Below, piece after piece: positions 1 to 7,881 of a stretch of 64,000 nt of DNA (within the stretch, counting starts at the first letter, position 1; every line of letters starts with the position of its first letter). This DNA comes from Prochlorococcus marinus str. MIT 9312. Lineage in GTDB: Bacteria; Cyanobacteriota; Cyanobacteriia; PCC-6307; Cyanobiaceae. A program made the position numbers and the translations under genes. A model generated the notes under the pieces. That model worked only from the letters and a program-made list of their open reading frames with translations, ran no database searches and was not told the DNA's origin. Location of the stretch: assembly GCF_000012645.1 (NCBI RefSeq), contig NC_007577.1, positions 1,178,001 through 1,242,000 of the forward strand. The letters are read 5' to 3'.

Positions 1-416
1 AATTGAGTAACTTCCATTCCGTCTAGCCATACTTCCCAACCCACTCCCCAAGCTCCAAGAGTTGGCGACTCCCAATTATCTTCAACAAATCTTATGTCAT
101 GATTTTTAGGTTCTATTCCAAGAGATTCCAGACATTTTAAATATTTTTCTTGAATCCCATCAGGGGAAGGCTTAATTATTACTTGATATTGAAAGTAATG
201 TTGAGCACGATTAGGATTATCTCCAAATCTTCCGTCTGTTGGTCTTCTACATGGCTCGGCATATGCAACCGACCAAGGTTCCGGTCCAATAGCCCTCAAA
301 AAGGTATGAGGATTCATTGTGCCAGCACCCTTTTCAGTATCGTAAGGCTGCATAATCAAACAACCTTCTTTAGACCAAAAATTATTTAGATTTTGAATTA
401 TATCCTGAAAAAACAT
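1..416 (-). CDS. glyQ: Glycyl-tRNA synthetase alpha subunit, N-terminal part
   Basis: This is the first 138 codons of GlyQ; the rest lies beyond the window's left edge. GlyQ is the catalytic subunit of the bacterial alpha2beta2 glycyl-tRNA synthetase and forms Gly-tRNA in the cytoplasm. The reading starts [14 protein letters not shown] and then shows hallmark family segments such as [39 protein letters not shown] and [12 protein letters not shown]. These match the N-terminal catalytic core of the family. The ATG at 416 is the natural start because the family begins with this hydrophobic helix. About 150 bases without a gene separate it from the next minus-strand gene. Confidence is high. Confidence 0.95.
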   Translation of the reverse strand, partial: MFFQDIIQNLNNFWSKEGCLIMQPYDTEKGAGTMNPHTFLRAIGPEPWSVAYAEPCRRPTDGRFGDNPNRAQHYFQYQVIIKPSPDGIQEKYLKCLESLGIEPKNHDIRFVEDNWESPTLGAWGVGWEVWLDGMEVTQ

Positions 417-570
417 CAATTTTTAAAAAGTGAAAAATTTAGATCAATGCCATTAAATATAATAACAAAGCTTAAAAACAAAAATATCTTCAACTCTAAG
501 TTCTGAAAAGTATTATCTAGTAAAAAGCTATAATTAAAATAAAATCCTTGATAAATACATAAATTAGAAA

Positions 571-960
571 TTAATTATGAAAAAAATCTAGTGGCAATGG
601 TCCAAAAGTACTAGATTCTTTATATTGCTGTTCATACTGACTGGTTAATAAAATCCCTTCACCAATACCAGTTTCAGATCTAATAAAAACATTCCCAGTT
701 TTTTGATTACCTTTTAAAAAAACACTTCCATCAGCATGAAGGGATTCTAAATTCACAAATTTAATTGAGGAATATCTTTCAGTAATTGATTTCAATGCTT
801 CAATAGCTTTAGTATCACTAGGTGCCATTATTCCTATTGTTAGCCAATCAGCATTAAAAATATTTGCTTCTAGTTCTTCTAATATTTTTTTTACTTGACT
901 ATTGCTTAATTGAGGAGCCGTTCTAAGACCGTTTAAATCAACTAACTTATTTATTTCCAT
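571..960 (-). CDS. DUF1824 family protein
   Basis: A 129-residue soluble protein that resembles the cyanobacteria-specific DUF1824 family, recalled from its length and the C-terminal GPLPLDFF motif. It has no signal peptide or membrane segment. The N-terminal third is helical (LSNSQVKKILEELEANI), followed by an alternating strand/helix pattern. The biochemical role is unknown. It lies on the minus strand downstream of the MIF-like gene with a 23-base gap, so the two may share a transcript. The family assignment is from memory of sequence style and has not been checked by profile search. Confidence 0.7.
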   Translation of the reverse strand: MEINKLVDLNGLRTAPQLSNSQVKKILEELEANIFNADWLTIGIMAPSDTKAIEALKSITERYSSIKFVNLESLHADGSVFLKGNQKTGNVFIRSETGIGEGILLTSQYEQQYKESSTFGPLPLDFFHN

Positions 961-983
961 TTAATTAATACCTAAAATAATAA

Positions 984-1316
984 TTAACCAAAGGTTCTTC
1001 CATTCCAAGCCCACATTGAAGCAGGCACATCCTCGAAAGAAATATAAATCTTATCTATTGGAATTCCTATTTTCTCATATACAAAATTAGATATTGGCTT
1101 TGCTATTTCTGAAGGAGTTAAAGAGCCTATTGACTTAATCTCTAAAAAACAACAAGGGCTTTCATCTTCGAAATACATATCAGAGTTATCATCTAATTTA
1201 GCCATAACAAATCTTTTTGATTTATTTGTTAAAGATGAAACCAATATTGAGATTTCTTCAAGTAATTTTTTCTTGTCCTCTATTTTGGCTGAAGTAGAAA
1301 CATTAATGTAAGGCAT
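984..1316 (-). CDS. MIF-like tautomerase
   Basis: A 110-residue member of the macrophage migration inhibitory factor/tautomerase superfamily. Proline 2 directly follows the start Met and would become the N-terminal catalytic base after Met removal. The C-terminus MWAWNGRTFG matches the MIF family ending (N-x-x-TF). Lys residues near 33-35 could help bind substrate. Family members tautomerise phenylpyruvate or similar enols as trimers; a Prochlorococcus MIF homologue has been studied, and its physiological role in cyanobacteria is unclear. A 56-codon ORF ends two bases upstream of its ATG, which suggests a shared transcript. Identification is confident; the substrate is inferred from the family. 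Confidence 0.88.
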   Translation of the reverse strand: MPYINVSTSAKIEDKKKLLEEISILVSSLTNKSKRFVMAKLDDNSDMYFEDESPCCFLEIKSIGSLTPSEIAKPISNFVYEKIGIPIDKIYISFEDVPASMWAWNGRTFG

Positions 1317-1318
1317 AT

Positions 1319-1489
1319 TTATGCAGCTAAATTATCTTTTTGAAAATCATTCTGTAGATTAAAAGTTTTATTTTTTAAAACTTTTTTTGATGAAAGATAT
1401 GCCATATCGTATTCACTTATTCCGTTTTTATATGGATTGAAAAGAGCATTTTTAGATCTACTTTTTTTGCTCTTTTTGAATTCAATCAT
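1319..1489 (-). CDS. Small basic protein, 56 aa, unknown
   Basis: An ATG-started ORF that begins MIEFKKSKKSRSKNALFNPY and ends KDNLAA. It is strongly basic at the N-terminus, with no cysteines and no membrane segment. Its stop codon lies two bases upstream of the MIF-like start, which is the spacing of translationally coupled genes and the main argument that it is real. I do not recognise a family. It could be a lineage-specific small protein, or a chance ORF in an AT-rich leader. Confidence 0.45.
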   Translation of the reverse strand: MIEFKKSKKSRSKNALFNPYKNGISEYDMAYLSSKKVLKNKTFNLQNDFQKDNLAA

Positions 1490-1644
1490 TTTTAACTAAA
1501 TTATTAATTAATAATTTAACTTTTTTTGAATAGATGTCTAGTTTTTTTAAAGATCTTTAATTAATTAAATGCAAAATACATTTCAAAAACACAATATTAA
1601 TATCTATTTACTAAATTTAAAGGGCGTCTTAAATAATTATCATT

Positions 1645-2283
1645 TTGGAAGTTTTAAATATTTATCAAAGAAGGAAACTGGATGAGAGCAATGATGAAGA
1701 ATTTTATTCTGACCCAAAATTTGTTTATCATTTAGATGCAAACTTCAGGCGATATCTATCATATGTTTATAAAAATGAAATTTCAGATTATTCAACAGTA
1801 CTCGACTTAATGTCCAGTTGGGATAGTTATTTACCTGAAGAGAAAAAATATAAAAAGGTTATCGGGCATGGCTTAAACAAACAAGAACTTGAGAAAAACA
1901 AAATTTTTGATACTTATTGGACACAAAATTTCAATTTGAATCAAAAAATTCCTCTAAATAACGAAAGTGTTGATTATTGTTTAATGGTCGCAGCTTGGCA
2001 ATATTTACAATATCCAGAAAATTTAACTAGAGAAATCGTTAGAATTTTGAGTAATCAGGGCAAGTTTATAATAGCTTTTTCAAATAGAGCATTTTGGCAT
2101 AAGGCGCCTAATATATGGACTACCTCTACTGAGGAAGAGAGAGTTAAATATGTAAGAAAAGTATTAATCACAAACGGATTTAATGAACCAAAAATTATTA
2201 AAAAATTTAATAAACCGGTCATTAATATCTTTAATTTTTTCAATAAAGATCCATTTTATTGCTTAATTGCGGCTAAAGAGTAA
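1645..2283 (+). CDS. SAM-dependent methyltransferase-like protein
   Basis: A 212-residue protein with the layout of a class I methyltransferase. A strand with an acidic end (YSTVLDLMSSWDSYLP, near residue 50) sits where motif I binds S-adenosylmethionine, though the usual glycine-rich loop is absent. The segment SVDYCLMVAAWQYLQYP then resembles motif IV, and REIVRILSNQGKFIIAFSNRAFW is typical of the strand following an ILKPGG-like turn. The substrate is unknown. Translation appears to start at TTG (1645); no in-frame ATG lies near the N-terminus. The neighbour upstream is divergent, so this gene has its own promoter in the AT-rich 1490-1644 gap. Confidence 0.7.
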   Translation: MEVLNIYQRRKLDESNDEEFYSDPKFVYHLDANFRRYLSYVYKNEISDYSTVLDLMSSWDSYLPEEKKYKKVIGHGLNKQELEKNKIFDTYWTQNFNLNQKIPLNNESVDYCLMVAAWQYLQYPENLTREIVRILSNQGKFIIAFSNRAFWHKAPNIWTTSTEEERVKYVRKVLITNGFNEPKIIKKFNKPVINIFNFFNKDPFYCLIAAKE

Positions 2284-2379
2284 ATAATACCCTTACTAAA
2301 TTTCAGACAAAGCTATTAATAAATTTTTATAGCCATAATCTTAAATTTTTACTAATATTGGATAGTTAAAATTAATAAT

Positions 2380-2625
2380 ATGGGCTCTAAAAGAGAGAAA
2401 TATCCTGAAAAATGTCCTTGGGATCTAGGTCCTAATCAGCATTTAGCAAAAGAACAAAACTGGACTTTAAGATTAGGTGAGGCAAACGTATGTTTTAGCA
2501 AAAATAAACTAGACAATAATTATTTCCATGTAATTAGTAATGAAAATGAAGAACAAATTTTAGCCTTCAGAGCGAGACTCCTTTATCAAAAACTACTTGA
2601 TAAAGGATTTAGATTGGTTGAATAA
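2380..2625 (+). CDS. Conserved hypothetical protein, 81 aa
   Basis: An 81-residue acidic-to-neutral soluble protein that starts MGSKREKYPEKCPWDLGPNQ and ends with a helical segment (EEQILAFRARLLYQKLLDKG). It has two cysteines (in EKCPWD and NVCFS) that are not arranged as a metal knuckle. I do not recognise the family. The clear ATG and the codon pattern match its neighbours and favour a real gene. It converges on the DUF3386 gene, with only six bases between the two stop codons, so its transcript probably reads into the other gene's antisense strand. Confidence 0.65.
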   Translation: MGSKREKYPEKCPWDLGPNQHLAKEQNWTLRLGEANVCFSKNKLDNNYFHVISNENEEQILAFRARLLYQKLLDKGFRLVE

Positions 2626-2631
2626 AAAAAC

Positions 2632-3288
2632 TTATTTCAATAAACTTAAATCCTCGAAAACAAACTTTTGTGTTTCTTCTTCTTGATTTTGGTTTAAGTA
2701 TTTTATTGTTCTCGAATTTAAGATCCAATAATCCTCCTCTTCACCTATATTTATAAATTCATCCTCATATTCTAATTTTTGTGATTTTGCCATAAGTGTA
2801 TCTGGATCAATTGACTGACTACTGTATTTTTTACTAAGGGAACCTATACCTGTATGTAAGAATTCTTCAACAAAAATTTCAATTATTGTTCCATGAATTT
2901 TTCTATAGACCATATTAATACAGTCATTTTTAACTCTATACCTATCACCTTGATTCTTTCCTGAAACACTCATTTCAATCCCACTTAAAGTATTTTTGAG
3001 TAAATTAAAATTATTATCTGAATGAACAGATTCGAATTCTCTCTTTACCCTGTGTATGCATACTTCAAATAACTGAGAGGCAATACTTTTAACAATTTTC
3101 TCATCTTCTATTTTTTGAATATTTGGTTTAAAGTCCTTACCTAATACGAAGTTACCTTTAAAAATATTATTATTACGCAAAAAAATACATTTACCTTGGT
3201 ACCCATTAAAATCATTCTTCCAGGTGTACCTATTTTCATAAGCCTTTCGAAAAATCTCCTTACAATTAATTTGTCTTGAATTCTCCAT
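2632..3288 (-). CDS. DUF3386 family protein
   Basis: A 218-residue soluble protein resembling the cyanobacterial DUF3386 family. The recognisable signature is at the N-terminus (KEIFRKAYENRYTW, residues 10-23), where family members carry an ARELF-x-AAYENRYTW-like motif, followed by a beta-rich region. A charged segment (GEEEDYW) and a C-terminal strand follow. It has no signal peptide, lipobox or membrane span. The function is unknown. It lies downstream of the Pcb gene on the same strand, but a hairpin terminator at 3321-3352 separates them, so it is probably transcribed independently. Confidence 0.7.
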   Translation of the reverse strand: MENSRQINCKEIFRKAYENRYTWKNDFNGYQGKCIFLRNNNIFKGNFVLGKDFKPNIQKIEDEKIVKSIASQLFEVCIHRVKREFESVHSDNNFNLLKNTLSGIEMSVSGKNQGDRYRVKNDCINMVYRKIHGTIIEIFVEEFLHTGIGSLSKKYSSQSIDPDTLMAKSQKLEYEDEFINIGEEEDYWILNSRTIKYLNQNQEEETQKFVFEDLSLLK

Positions 3289-3320
3289 TAAATTTTTAAT
3301 AAGTGAAATAATTCTACAAA

Positions 3321-3352
3321 AAAAAACCTCCCTACTAGAGGAGAGGTTTTTT
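3321..3352 (-). terminator. Rho-independent terminator after the Pcb antenna gene
   Basis: AAAAAACCTC at 3321-3330 pairs perfectly with GAGGTTTTTT at 3343-3352 around a 12-base loop that contains a smaller CCT/AGG pairing. On the minus strand it follows the Pcb stop codon (3364) by about 12 bases and ends in a T-run, so it should end the Pcb transcript. The A/T symmetry means it could act on both strands. Confidence 0.8.
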
Positions 3353-3363
3353 ATCAGATTGAA

Positions 3364-4422
3364 CTATTTTTGTGTAATTTTTGCGTTTTCCATATTGTCA
3401 AAAGCTTGACCAATTTTCTTAAAGTCAAACCCCATAGCTCTTAGAGCATGCCATAAATGACCTTGCAAGAAAAAGAATCCCAAATAGAAATGAGCATTTG
3501 CAAGCCAAGCTCTTGCACTATATACGCCAGAACCTAAGTCAACTGTGTCCGTAAAATAAGGAGCGAACTCAAATTGAAGCTTTAATGGCTCTCCATATAA
3601 ATCAACTGGGTATATTGTTGTGTTTGAAGCACACCAGAATGCCGCGACAAAGGCCATATAGGAAACGCCTACTACTGAGTAAGACAAAATAGCTTCAGCA
3701 CCTAGTAACCCTTTACCTTTAAATTCTGTATATTCTCCAAATTGCTTAGTAAAAATGTGGAAAATTCCGCCAATTATTTCTAAAAAGGCTAGAAATGCAT
3801 GACCTCCCAGAACATCTTCTAGACTATCTATTTTTAAAAAATCAAATTGATGATTCCAAATAGCAGCAATATCCAAGTTGTAAATTACTTGTCTTGTTGA
3901 ACCAATTGCAGGGTCATAGATCCCATGCCATTTAGCCCATTCCACGAACCAAATAGCTCCTATACCTAAGAAGATTAGATGATGGCCAAGAATGAAAGTT
4001 AATTTATCTGGATCATCCCATTCAAAATCGAATTTTCTTGGCTTACTGGTTTCAGAATAATCTGCAAGATCCCCGGCAAATTTGGTGGAATGTAATAATC
4101 CTCCAGCACCCAATACAGCAGAAAAAATTAGATGCAATGTGCAAATTACAACAATTCCATATGTTTCAGTAATAACTCCATTTTCAATACCACCTATCCC
4201 AAGACCTGCGAGGTGAGGTAAACAAATTAATTTTTGAGCACCCATTGGAATACTGGCATCGTAACGAGCTAATTCAAATAATCCAAAAGCACCTGCCCAA
4301 AACATCATAAGTCCTGCATGAGCAGCGTGAGAAGCTATGAATTTACCTGAACGGCCAACAACACCAGAATTTCCTGCGTACCAGTCATAGGTGACATCAG
4401 ATTTTCCGTAAGTTTGTAACAC
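3364..4422 (-). CDS. pcb: Pcb/IsiA-family chlorophyll-binding antenna protein
   Basis: A 352-residue thylakoid protein of the CP43-like Pcb/IsiA family, which binds (divinyl) chlorophylls and feeds energy to the photosystems. The N-terminus (MLQTYG...TYDWYAGN) and the segment with CASNTTIYPVDLYG and FAPYFTDT are diagnostic. Six membrane spans can be seen, with His pairs suited to chlorophyll ligation (SHAAHAG, LGHHLIF, HFYLGFFFLQGHLWHALRA). The start is GTG at 4422. The 145-base gap from the flavodoxin gene upstream holds no obvious terminator, so isiB and pcb may form an iron-stress operon, as with isiAB in other cyanobacteria. It differs from the standard PcbA N-terminus I remember (MQTYGNPDVTYGWWAGN), so it may be a secondary, stress-type Pcb. 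That subtype is inferred. Confidence 0.93.
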   Translation of the reverse strand: MLQTYGKSDVTYDWYAGNSGVVGRSGKFIASHAAHAGLMMFWAGAFGLFELARYDASIPMGAQKLICLPHLAGLGIGGIENGVITETYGIVVICTLHLIFSAVLGAGGLLHSTKFAGDLADYSETSKPRKFDFEWDDPDKLTFILGHHLIFLGIGAIWFVEWAKWHGIYDPAIGSTRQVIYNLDIAAIWNHQFDFLKIDSLEDVLGGHAFLAFLEIIGGIFHIFTKQFGEYTEFKGKGLLGAEAILSYSVVGVSYMAFVAAFWCASNTTIYPVDLYGEPLKLQFEFAPYFTDTVDLGSGVYSARAWLANAHFYLGFFFLQGHLWHALRAMGFDFKKIGQAFDNMENAKITQK

Positions 4423-4567
4423 TTGATTTAAATAAACAGCATGTTGAGCATATTGCTTATCAGTATGGGTTTTTACATGTTCTTTACAGATTTAATTACT
4501 TATGTAAAAAAAACATATTATGAAAGAACAAATGTTACAAATTGGGAAAGTAAATATCTTTGAAAGC

Positions 4568-5092
4568 TTACGCCAATGAAGGGATTTCGTCCTTAAGCTG
4601 AGAAGCCCATGTTTCAAGACGTGTATCGGTTAAATCAGATTCACTATCCTCATCAAGAGGTAATCCACAAAAGCTTTCTCCAATGATACTTTTAGATTCA
4701 TCAAACGTATAAGAAGATTTATCTACGTAACCGACCATTTCGGCACCTGCTTTAGCGAAGTAGCTGTGAAGTTCTTCCATGGCATCACAATAGTTTTCTG
4801 TGTAGGTAGAAGAATCTCCTAAACCAAAAATTGCAACCTTTTTTCCTGATAAACTTAGTTCACCAATATCCTCCAGAATTGAATCCCATGCAGTTCCTGA
4901 TCTTTCTTCATCAGCCCCAGTGTTCCAAGTAGGTATCCCGCAGATAATTCCATCAAGACCTTCGAATTCTGAAAGATCATCAACATCAGATACATCTTTA
5001 GGTGCTTCTGCCGAAGAAATAAAGTTATGAAGACGATCAGCTACGTCTTCAGTTTTTCCAGTTGTAGTTGCGTAATAAATTCCTACAGTCAT
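4568..5092 (-). CDS. isiB: Long-chain flavodoxin
   Basis: A 174-residue flavodoxin, which replaces ferredoxin as the soluble electron carrier from photosystem I when iron is scarce. The FMN phosphate loop TTTGKT (residues 9-14) follows the first strand. An aromatic-rich loop with PTWNTGADEERSG and the GDSSTYTENYCDAM segment flank the flavin. The insertion in the last strand and the 170-aa length place it in the long-chain class. The protein is very acidic, as expected for a carrier that docks with photosystem I. It lies upstream of the Pcb gene on the same strand and is divergent from the peroxiredoxin-like gene across a 142-base AT-rich gap. I saw no convincing Fur box in that gap. Confidence 0.96.
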   Translation of the reverse strand: MTVGIYYATTTGKTEDVADRLHNFISSAEAPKDVSDVDDLSEFEGLDGIICGIPTWNTGADEERSGTAWDSILEDIGELSLSGKKVAIFGLGDSSTYTENYCDAMEELHSYFAKAGAEMVGYVDKSSYTFDESKSIIGESFCGLPLDEDSESDLTDTRLETWASQLKDEIPSLA

Positions 5093-5234
5093 AACTTCAA
5101 AATGTTTACCTTAAAATAATAAAATCTAAAAACGTTAAATTAATTTCTTTAAAAACTTTTTCATGTAAAATTTTATACTTTTTAAGGTAAGAAAATTTTT
5201 TTTGAAAATAATTTATAAACACATTTAAAACATC

Positions 5235-5969
5235 GTGACTGACAAATTTCAAAATGATATCAATAATCTTATTGAAGAATTTAACTTTAATGGAAATAAA
5301 AATTTCAAATTAATTGTTTTATTTGGATTATTGGGAGATTTTGATACCTTTGAATATGCAATAAATTTGAAAAATTTTATCGATAATCATCAAGATCAAA
5401 AAATAGATATTTTTGCCATTGCTATTGGCAACCAAAATGGGAAAGAAAAATTCTGTAACTTTACTGGCTTTCGAGAAGCAAATTTAAAAGTCGTCTCCGA
5501 TAACCAAATCCATAATAATCTAAAAGTCTCCAGAGGATTAGATATAGGTTTAGGAGGCTGGATCAATATGCTGTTGATGTTATCCGGAATAAATTCTTTT
5601 AAAACACTCAAAGAAGTTTTTAGAGGTTATACAGGAGACCGTAAGGCAAAGCAAATATATTCAGAATTTGACAAAATTGACGTTTTACAATTTCTTAACT
5701 TCTCAGGTAATTCTTTTAAACAGGTTTTCGGGAATGGTTATTTAAGACCATTTGAACTCGCAACGTTCAGATTAAATAATATGAATGAAATCATCAAAAA
5801 TTGGGGTGATTATATTCTTCATGAAAGATACCTTCCTCAAAGAGGTGCTTCTTTTTTATTGAATGATAAAAATCAAATTGTTTATAAGTTTTTTTCTAGT
5901 GATGTGCTTGGATATTCATCAAACATGAGGGATCCATTAGGATTTTTATCTGATTTAATTAAAGAATAG
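5235..5969 (+). CDS. Peroxiredoxin-like (AhpC/TSA-fold) protein without CxxC
   Basis: A 244-residue protein with the pattern of the AhpC/TSA-like (PRXL2/AAED1-type) thioredoxin-fold family. It has a first strand (FKLIVLFGLLGDF), a second strand ending IFAIAIGNQNGKEKFCNFTGF, and a C-terminal RGASFLLNDKNQIVYKF strand typical of the fold. The CPFC-type active-site motif expected after the first strand is replaced by GDFDTFEY, so the usual peroxidatic cysteine is missing; only Cys in GKEKFC remains. Similar cysteine-less versions are, as I remember, common in cyanobacteria. Redox activity is therefore doubtful. The start is GTG at 5235. It is divergent from isiB, so the two may share regulatory DNA. 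Confidence 0.6.
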   Translation: MTDKFQNDINNLIEEFNFNGNKNFKLIVLFGLLGDFDTFEYAINLKNFIDNHQDQKIDIFAIAIGNQNGKEKFCNFTGFREANLKVVSDNQIHNNLKVSRGLDIGLGGWINMLLMLSGINSFKTLKEVFRGYTGDRKAKQIYSEFDKIDVLQFLNFSGNSFKQVFGNGYLRPFELATFRLNNMNEIIKNWGDYILHERYLPQRGASFLLNDKNQIVYKFFSSDVLGYSSNMRDPLGFLSDLIKE

Positions 5970-5986
5970 TTTTTTAAAACCTTTTT

Positions 5987-6274
5987 ATGAATGTTGACAT
6001 ATTTGGATATTTTGCAGCGGTTTTAACAACAGCTGCATTTCTACCTCAATTAATAAAGACTTTAAAATCAAAAAAGGCAGATGATGTCTCTTTGACAACC
6101 TTAATAATGTTTATTGTAGGAGTTATTTCTTGGATTATTTACGGTTATAAAATTTCTTCTATCCCAATATTGATAGCTAATTTAATTACCCTAATCTTAA
6201 ATCTCTTAATATTAATCTCAAAAATATATTTTTCAAAAACTCAAGTGATAAATAATTACTCTAATAAATATTAA
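5987..6274 (+). CDS. SemiSWEET/PQ-loop membrane protein
   Basis: A 95-residue integral membrane protein with three hydrophobic helices and the PQ-loop hallmark (FLPQLIKTLKSKKADDVSL) between the first and second. This is the single triple-helix unit of bacterial SemiSWEETs, which dimerise to move sugars or other small solutes across the inner membrane. The second helix WIIYGYKI matches the usual W-x-x-YG motif. It starts 17 bases after the peroxiredoxin-like gene's stop on the same strand and is probably cotranscribed with it. The substrate is unknown. Confidence 0.85.
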   Translation: MNVDIFGYFAAVLTTAAFLPQLIKTLKSKKADDVSLTTLIMFIVGVISWIIYGYKISSIPILIANLITLILNLLILISKIYFSKTQVINNYSNKY

Positions 6275-6327
6275 ATTTTAAAAATAATACTGAAATCTTA
6301 ATTATTATAGAGCTAAATTTTTTAATC

Positions 6328-6552
6328 TTGAAAACTTCAAAATGCTGGGTATGGTTTAAAGGTAGCCTTAACAATGGGGGTTATTGGAAAGAAGGTTTTA
6401 CATGTACTTTTGATGAGAAACCTGGGGTTTTAATAGAAAGTCCTGCATACGTAACTTGTAGAGTTCCTAATTGGAGAGTTTTGACTAAAGAACCAGAAGA
6501 TTTATATAAATCTCCTTTAATTCCTGATCAAGCAATATGGAAAATCATTTAA
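6328..6552 (+). CDS. Conserved hypothetical protein, 74 aa
   Basis: A 74-residue soluble protein starting MKTSKCWVWFKGSLNNGGYW at a TTG codon, rich in Trp (five) and Pro, and ending DQAIWKII. The composition (W-x-F, GFTCTFDEKPGVLIESP, VPNWRV) suggests a compact beta domain. I do not recognise a family. It is on the same strand as the SemiSWEET gene, 53 bases downstream. The consistent non-random composition supports a real gene. Confidence 0.6.
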   Translation: MKTSKCWVWFKGSLNNGGYWKEGFTCTFDEKPGVLIESPAYVTCRVPNWRVLTKEPEDLYKSPLIPDQAIWKII

Positions 6553-6609
6553 ATTATCTATATACAATAAATTTTTTTTGAATGCTCCACGGCAAGTTAA
6601 TATTGCTTT

Positions 6610-7542
6610 ATTAAATATTTAATTAATACCATCTTCTCTCTTTTTATAAATATTATACCTTTCTTAATTTTTGGATTTTTTCTTGGAAAAAAGAACCCAA
6701 AGATATCTGAATATATTGCAAGACCCCTAATAAAATTTGGCATTCCATTTAGTGTAATGGGTCTTTTATTAAAAGAGGGTATAGATATAAACCTTATTAA
6801 AAGTGCATTCTTAGCATTCTCCATAATTGGATTTTTAATAGTTTTAATAAATATATTCCCAATATTTAAAAAAAGGCTTCCAAATGCTACTTTGCAGCTT
6901 GCAGGCCTAATAGGTAATACATCATTTCTCGGAATACCAATTGCAATAGCACTTCTCCCTACAAAAACGATAAACTTTACCATTGGATATGACTTAGGAA
7001 CAACACTATTCGCTTGGCTATTTGGGCCTTTTTTACTTCAAGAAATCTCGAAGAGCAACAATATCCCAAATTTCAAAAGATTATTAAATGCATTAATAAA
7101 TAATCCTGCCTCTAAAGGGATCATTGGAGTACTATTGGCCTACCTTTTCCAAATAAATGAACTATTAGGAAATTACCTTTGGATACCAGCAAGAATAGTA
7201 ATTGCATTGGCAATAATTATTGTTGGAACAAAACTTGGATTAATAACAAATCAAAAGGGTAAGATTTTTGATTTTAATAAAGAAATTAGATTTTCAATCT
7301 TACTTAAATTATTTATTCTTCCTTTTATTATTTTTCTAATAAGTAAATTTTTAAATTTTAACTTCTATCAATCATCAGCTGTAATCCTTCAAGCAGGGAC
7401 CCCAGCTGCAATATCAAATCTTTTAATGGCAGAGGCTTATTGCGTAAACCAGAAGATTGCTTCAAAAATTCTTTTTACTTCCACTTTGATTTCAATAGCT
7501 ACAATTCCTCTTTTAACAATTTTTATAAATGCATTTAGATAA
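6610..7542 (+). CDS. AEC-family permease (auxin efflux carrier-like)
   Basis: A membrane transporter of the AEC/auxin efflux carrier family with about ten hydrophobic helices. The recognisable internal parts are NATLQLAGLIGNTSFLGIPIA and the C-terminal ILQAGTPAAISNLLMA. Substrates of bacterial members are often organic acids or are unknown. The first in-frame ATG (6757) would give 261 residues and cut off the first helix. Coding-like sequence continues upstream (IFSLFINIIPFLIFGFFLG) to a stop at 6598. The start given here is an ATT at 6610, which yields 310 residues, close to the usual family length. A frameshift from an out-of-frame ATG at 6582 is the alternative. The family call is firm; the 5' end is uncertain. 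Confidence 0.75.
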   Translation: MKYLINTIFSLFINIIPFLIFGFFLGKKNPKISEYIARPLIKFGIPFSVMGLLLKEGIDINLIKSAFLAFSIIGFLIVLINIFPIFKKRLPNATLQLAGLIGNTSFLGIPIAIALLPTKTINFTIGYDLGTTLFAWLFGPFLLQEISKSNNIPNFKRLLNALINNPASKGIIGVLLAYLFQINELLGNYLWIPARIVIALAIIIVGTKLGLITNQKGKIFDFNKEIRFSILLKLFILPFIIFLISKFLNFNFYQSSAVILQAGTPAAISNLLMAEAYCVNQKIASKILFTSTLISIATIPLLTIFINAFR

Positions 7543-7629
7543 AAAACTTAGAAAGGCCTTAAAAGCATGAATAATGAATATTGTAAAGAAAATATCCAGA
7601 TAACTACATAATGTCTTAAGATTTAGGTT

Positions 7630-7881
7630 ATGAAGTCAGCAAGCCCTGAAAATGAATATATCCCATTAGATCTCAGGATTTGTGTAAGGAGAGATACTCT
7701 AAGGCTAATCTCAGAGATGGCGGAAGATATGGGAATAAGCATTAATGAAGTTTTTAGTTTTTTAGCTGAAGATTCTGTCATCGACCTCGAATTACTCGAA
7801 GATTTGAATGAAATTCAAATTCCCAGTAAGTGTAGCCTTGATGACCTAAAAAACGCTCTTCTTAAAAAAAGACTTTGTTAA
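7630..7881 (+). CDS. Small protein with possible ribbon-helix-helix fold
   Basis: An 83-residue protein whose first half (LDLRICVRRDTLRLISEMAEDMGISINEV is the region, residues 14-42) follows a strand then helix-turn-helix pattern like CopG-type ribbon-helix-helix DNA-binding proteins. An acidic Leu-rich segment (DLELLEDLNEI) follows. This is a weak structural resemblance only. It ends with a four-base overlap with the convergent ArnT-like gene's stop. The ATG at 7630 is the clear start. Confidence 0.55.
   Translation: MKSASPENEYIPLDLRICVRRDTLRLISEMAEDMGISINEVFSFLAEDSVIDLELLEDLNEIQIPSKCSLDDLKNALLKKRLC

Noticed and set aside
5093-5234. Fur box between isiB and the divergent gene
   Set aside because: The spacer is AT-rich but shows no recognisable GATAAT-type repeated hexamers; no operator can be claimed.
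6597-6983. Minus-strand ORF of 128 codons over the AEC permease
   Set aside because: The opposite strand has clear transporter helices and signature motifs; the minus frame is a shadow.
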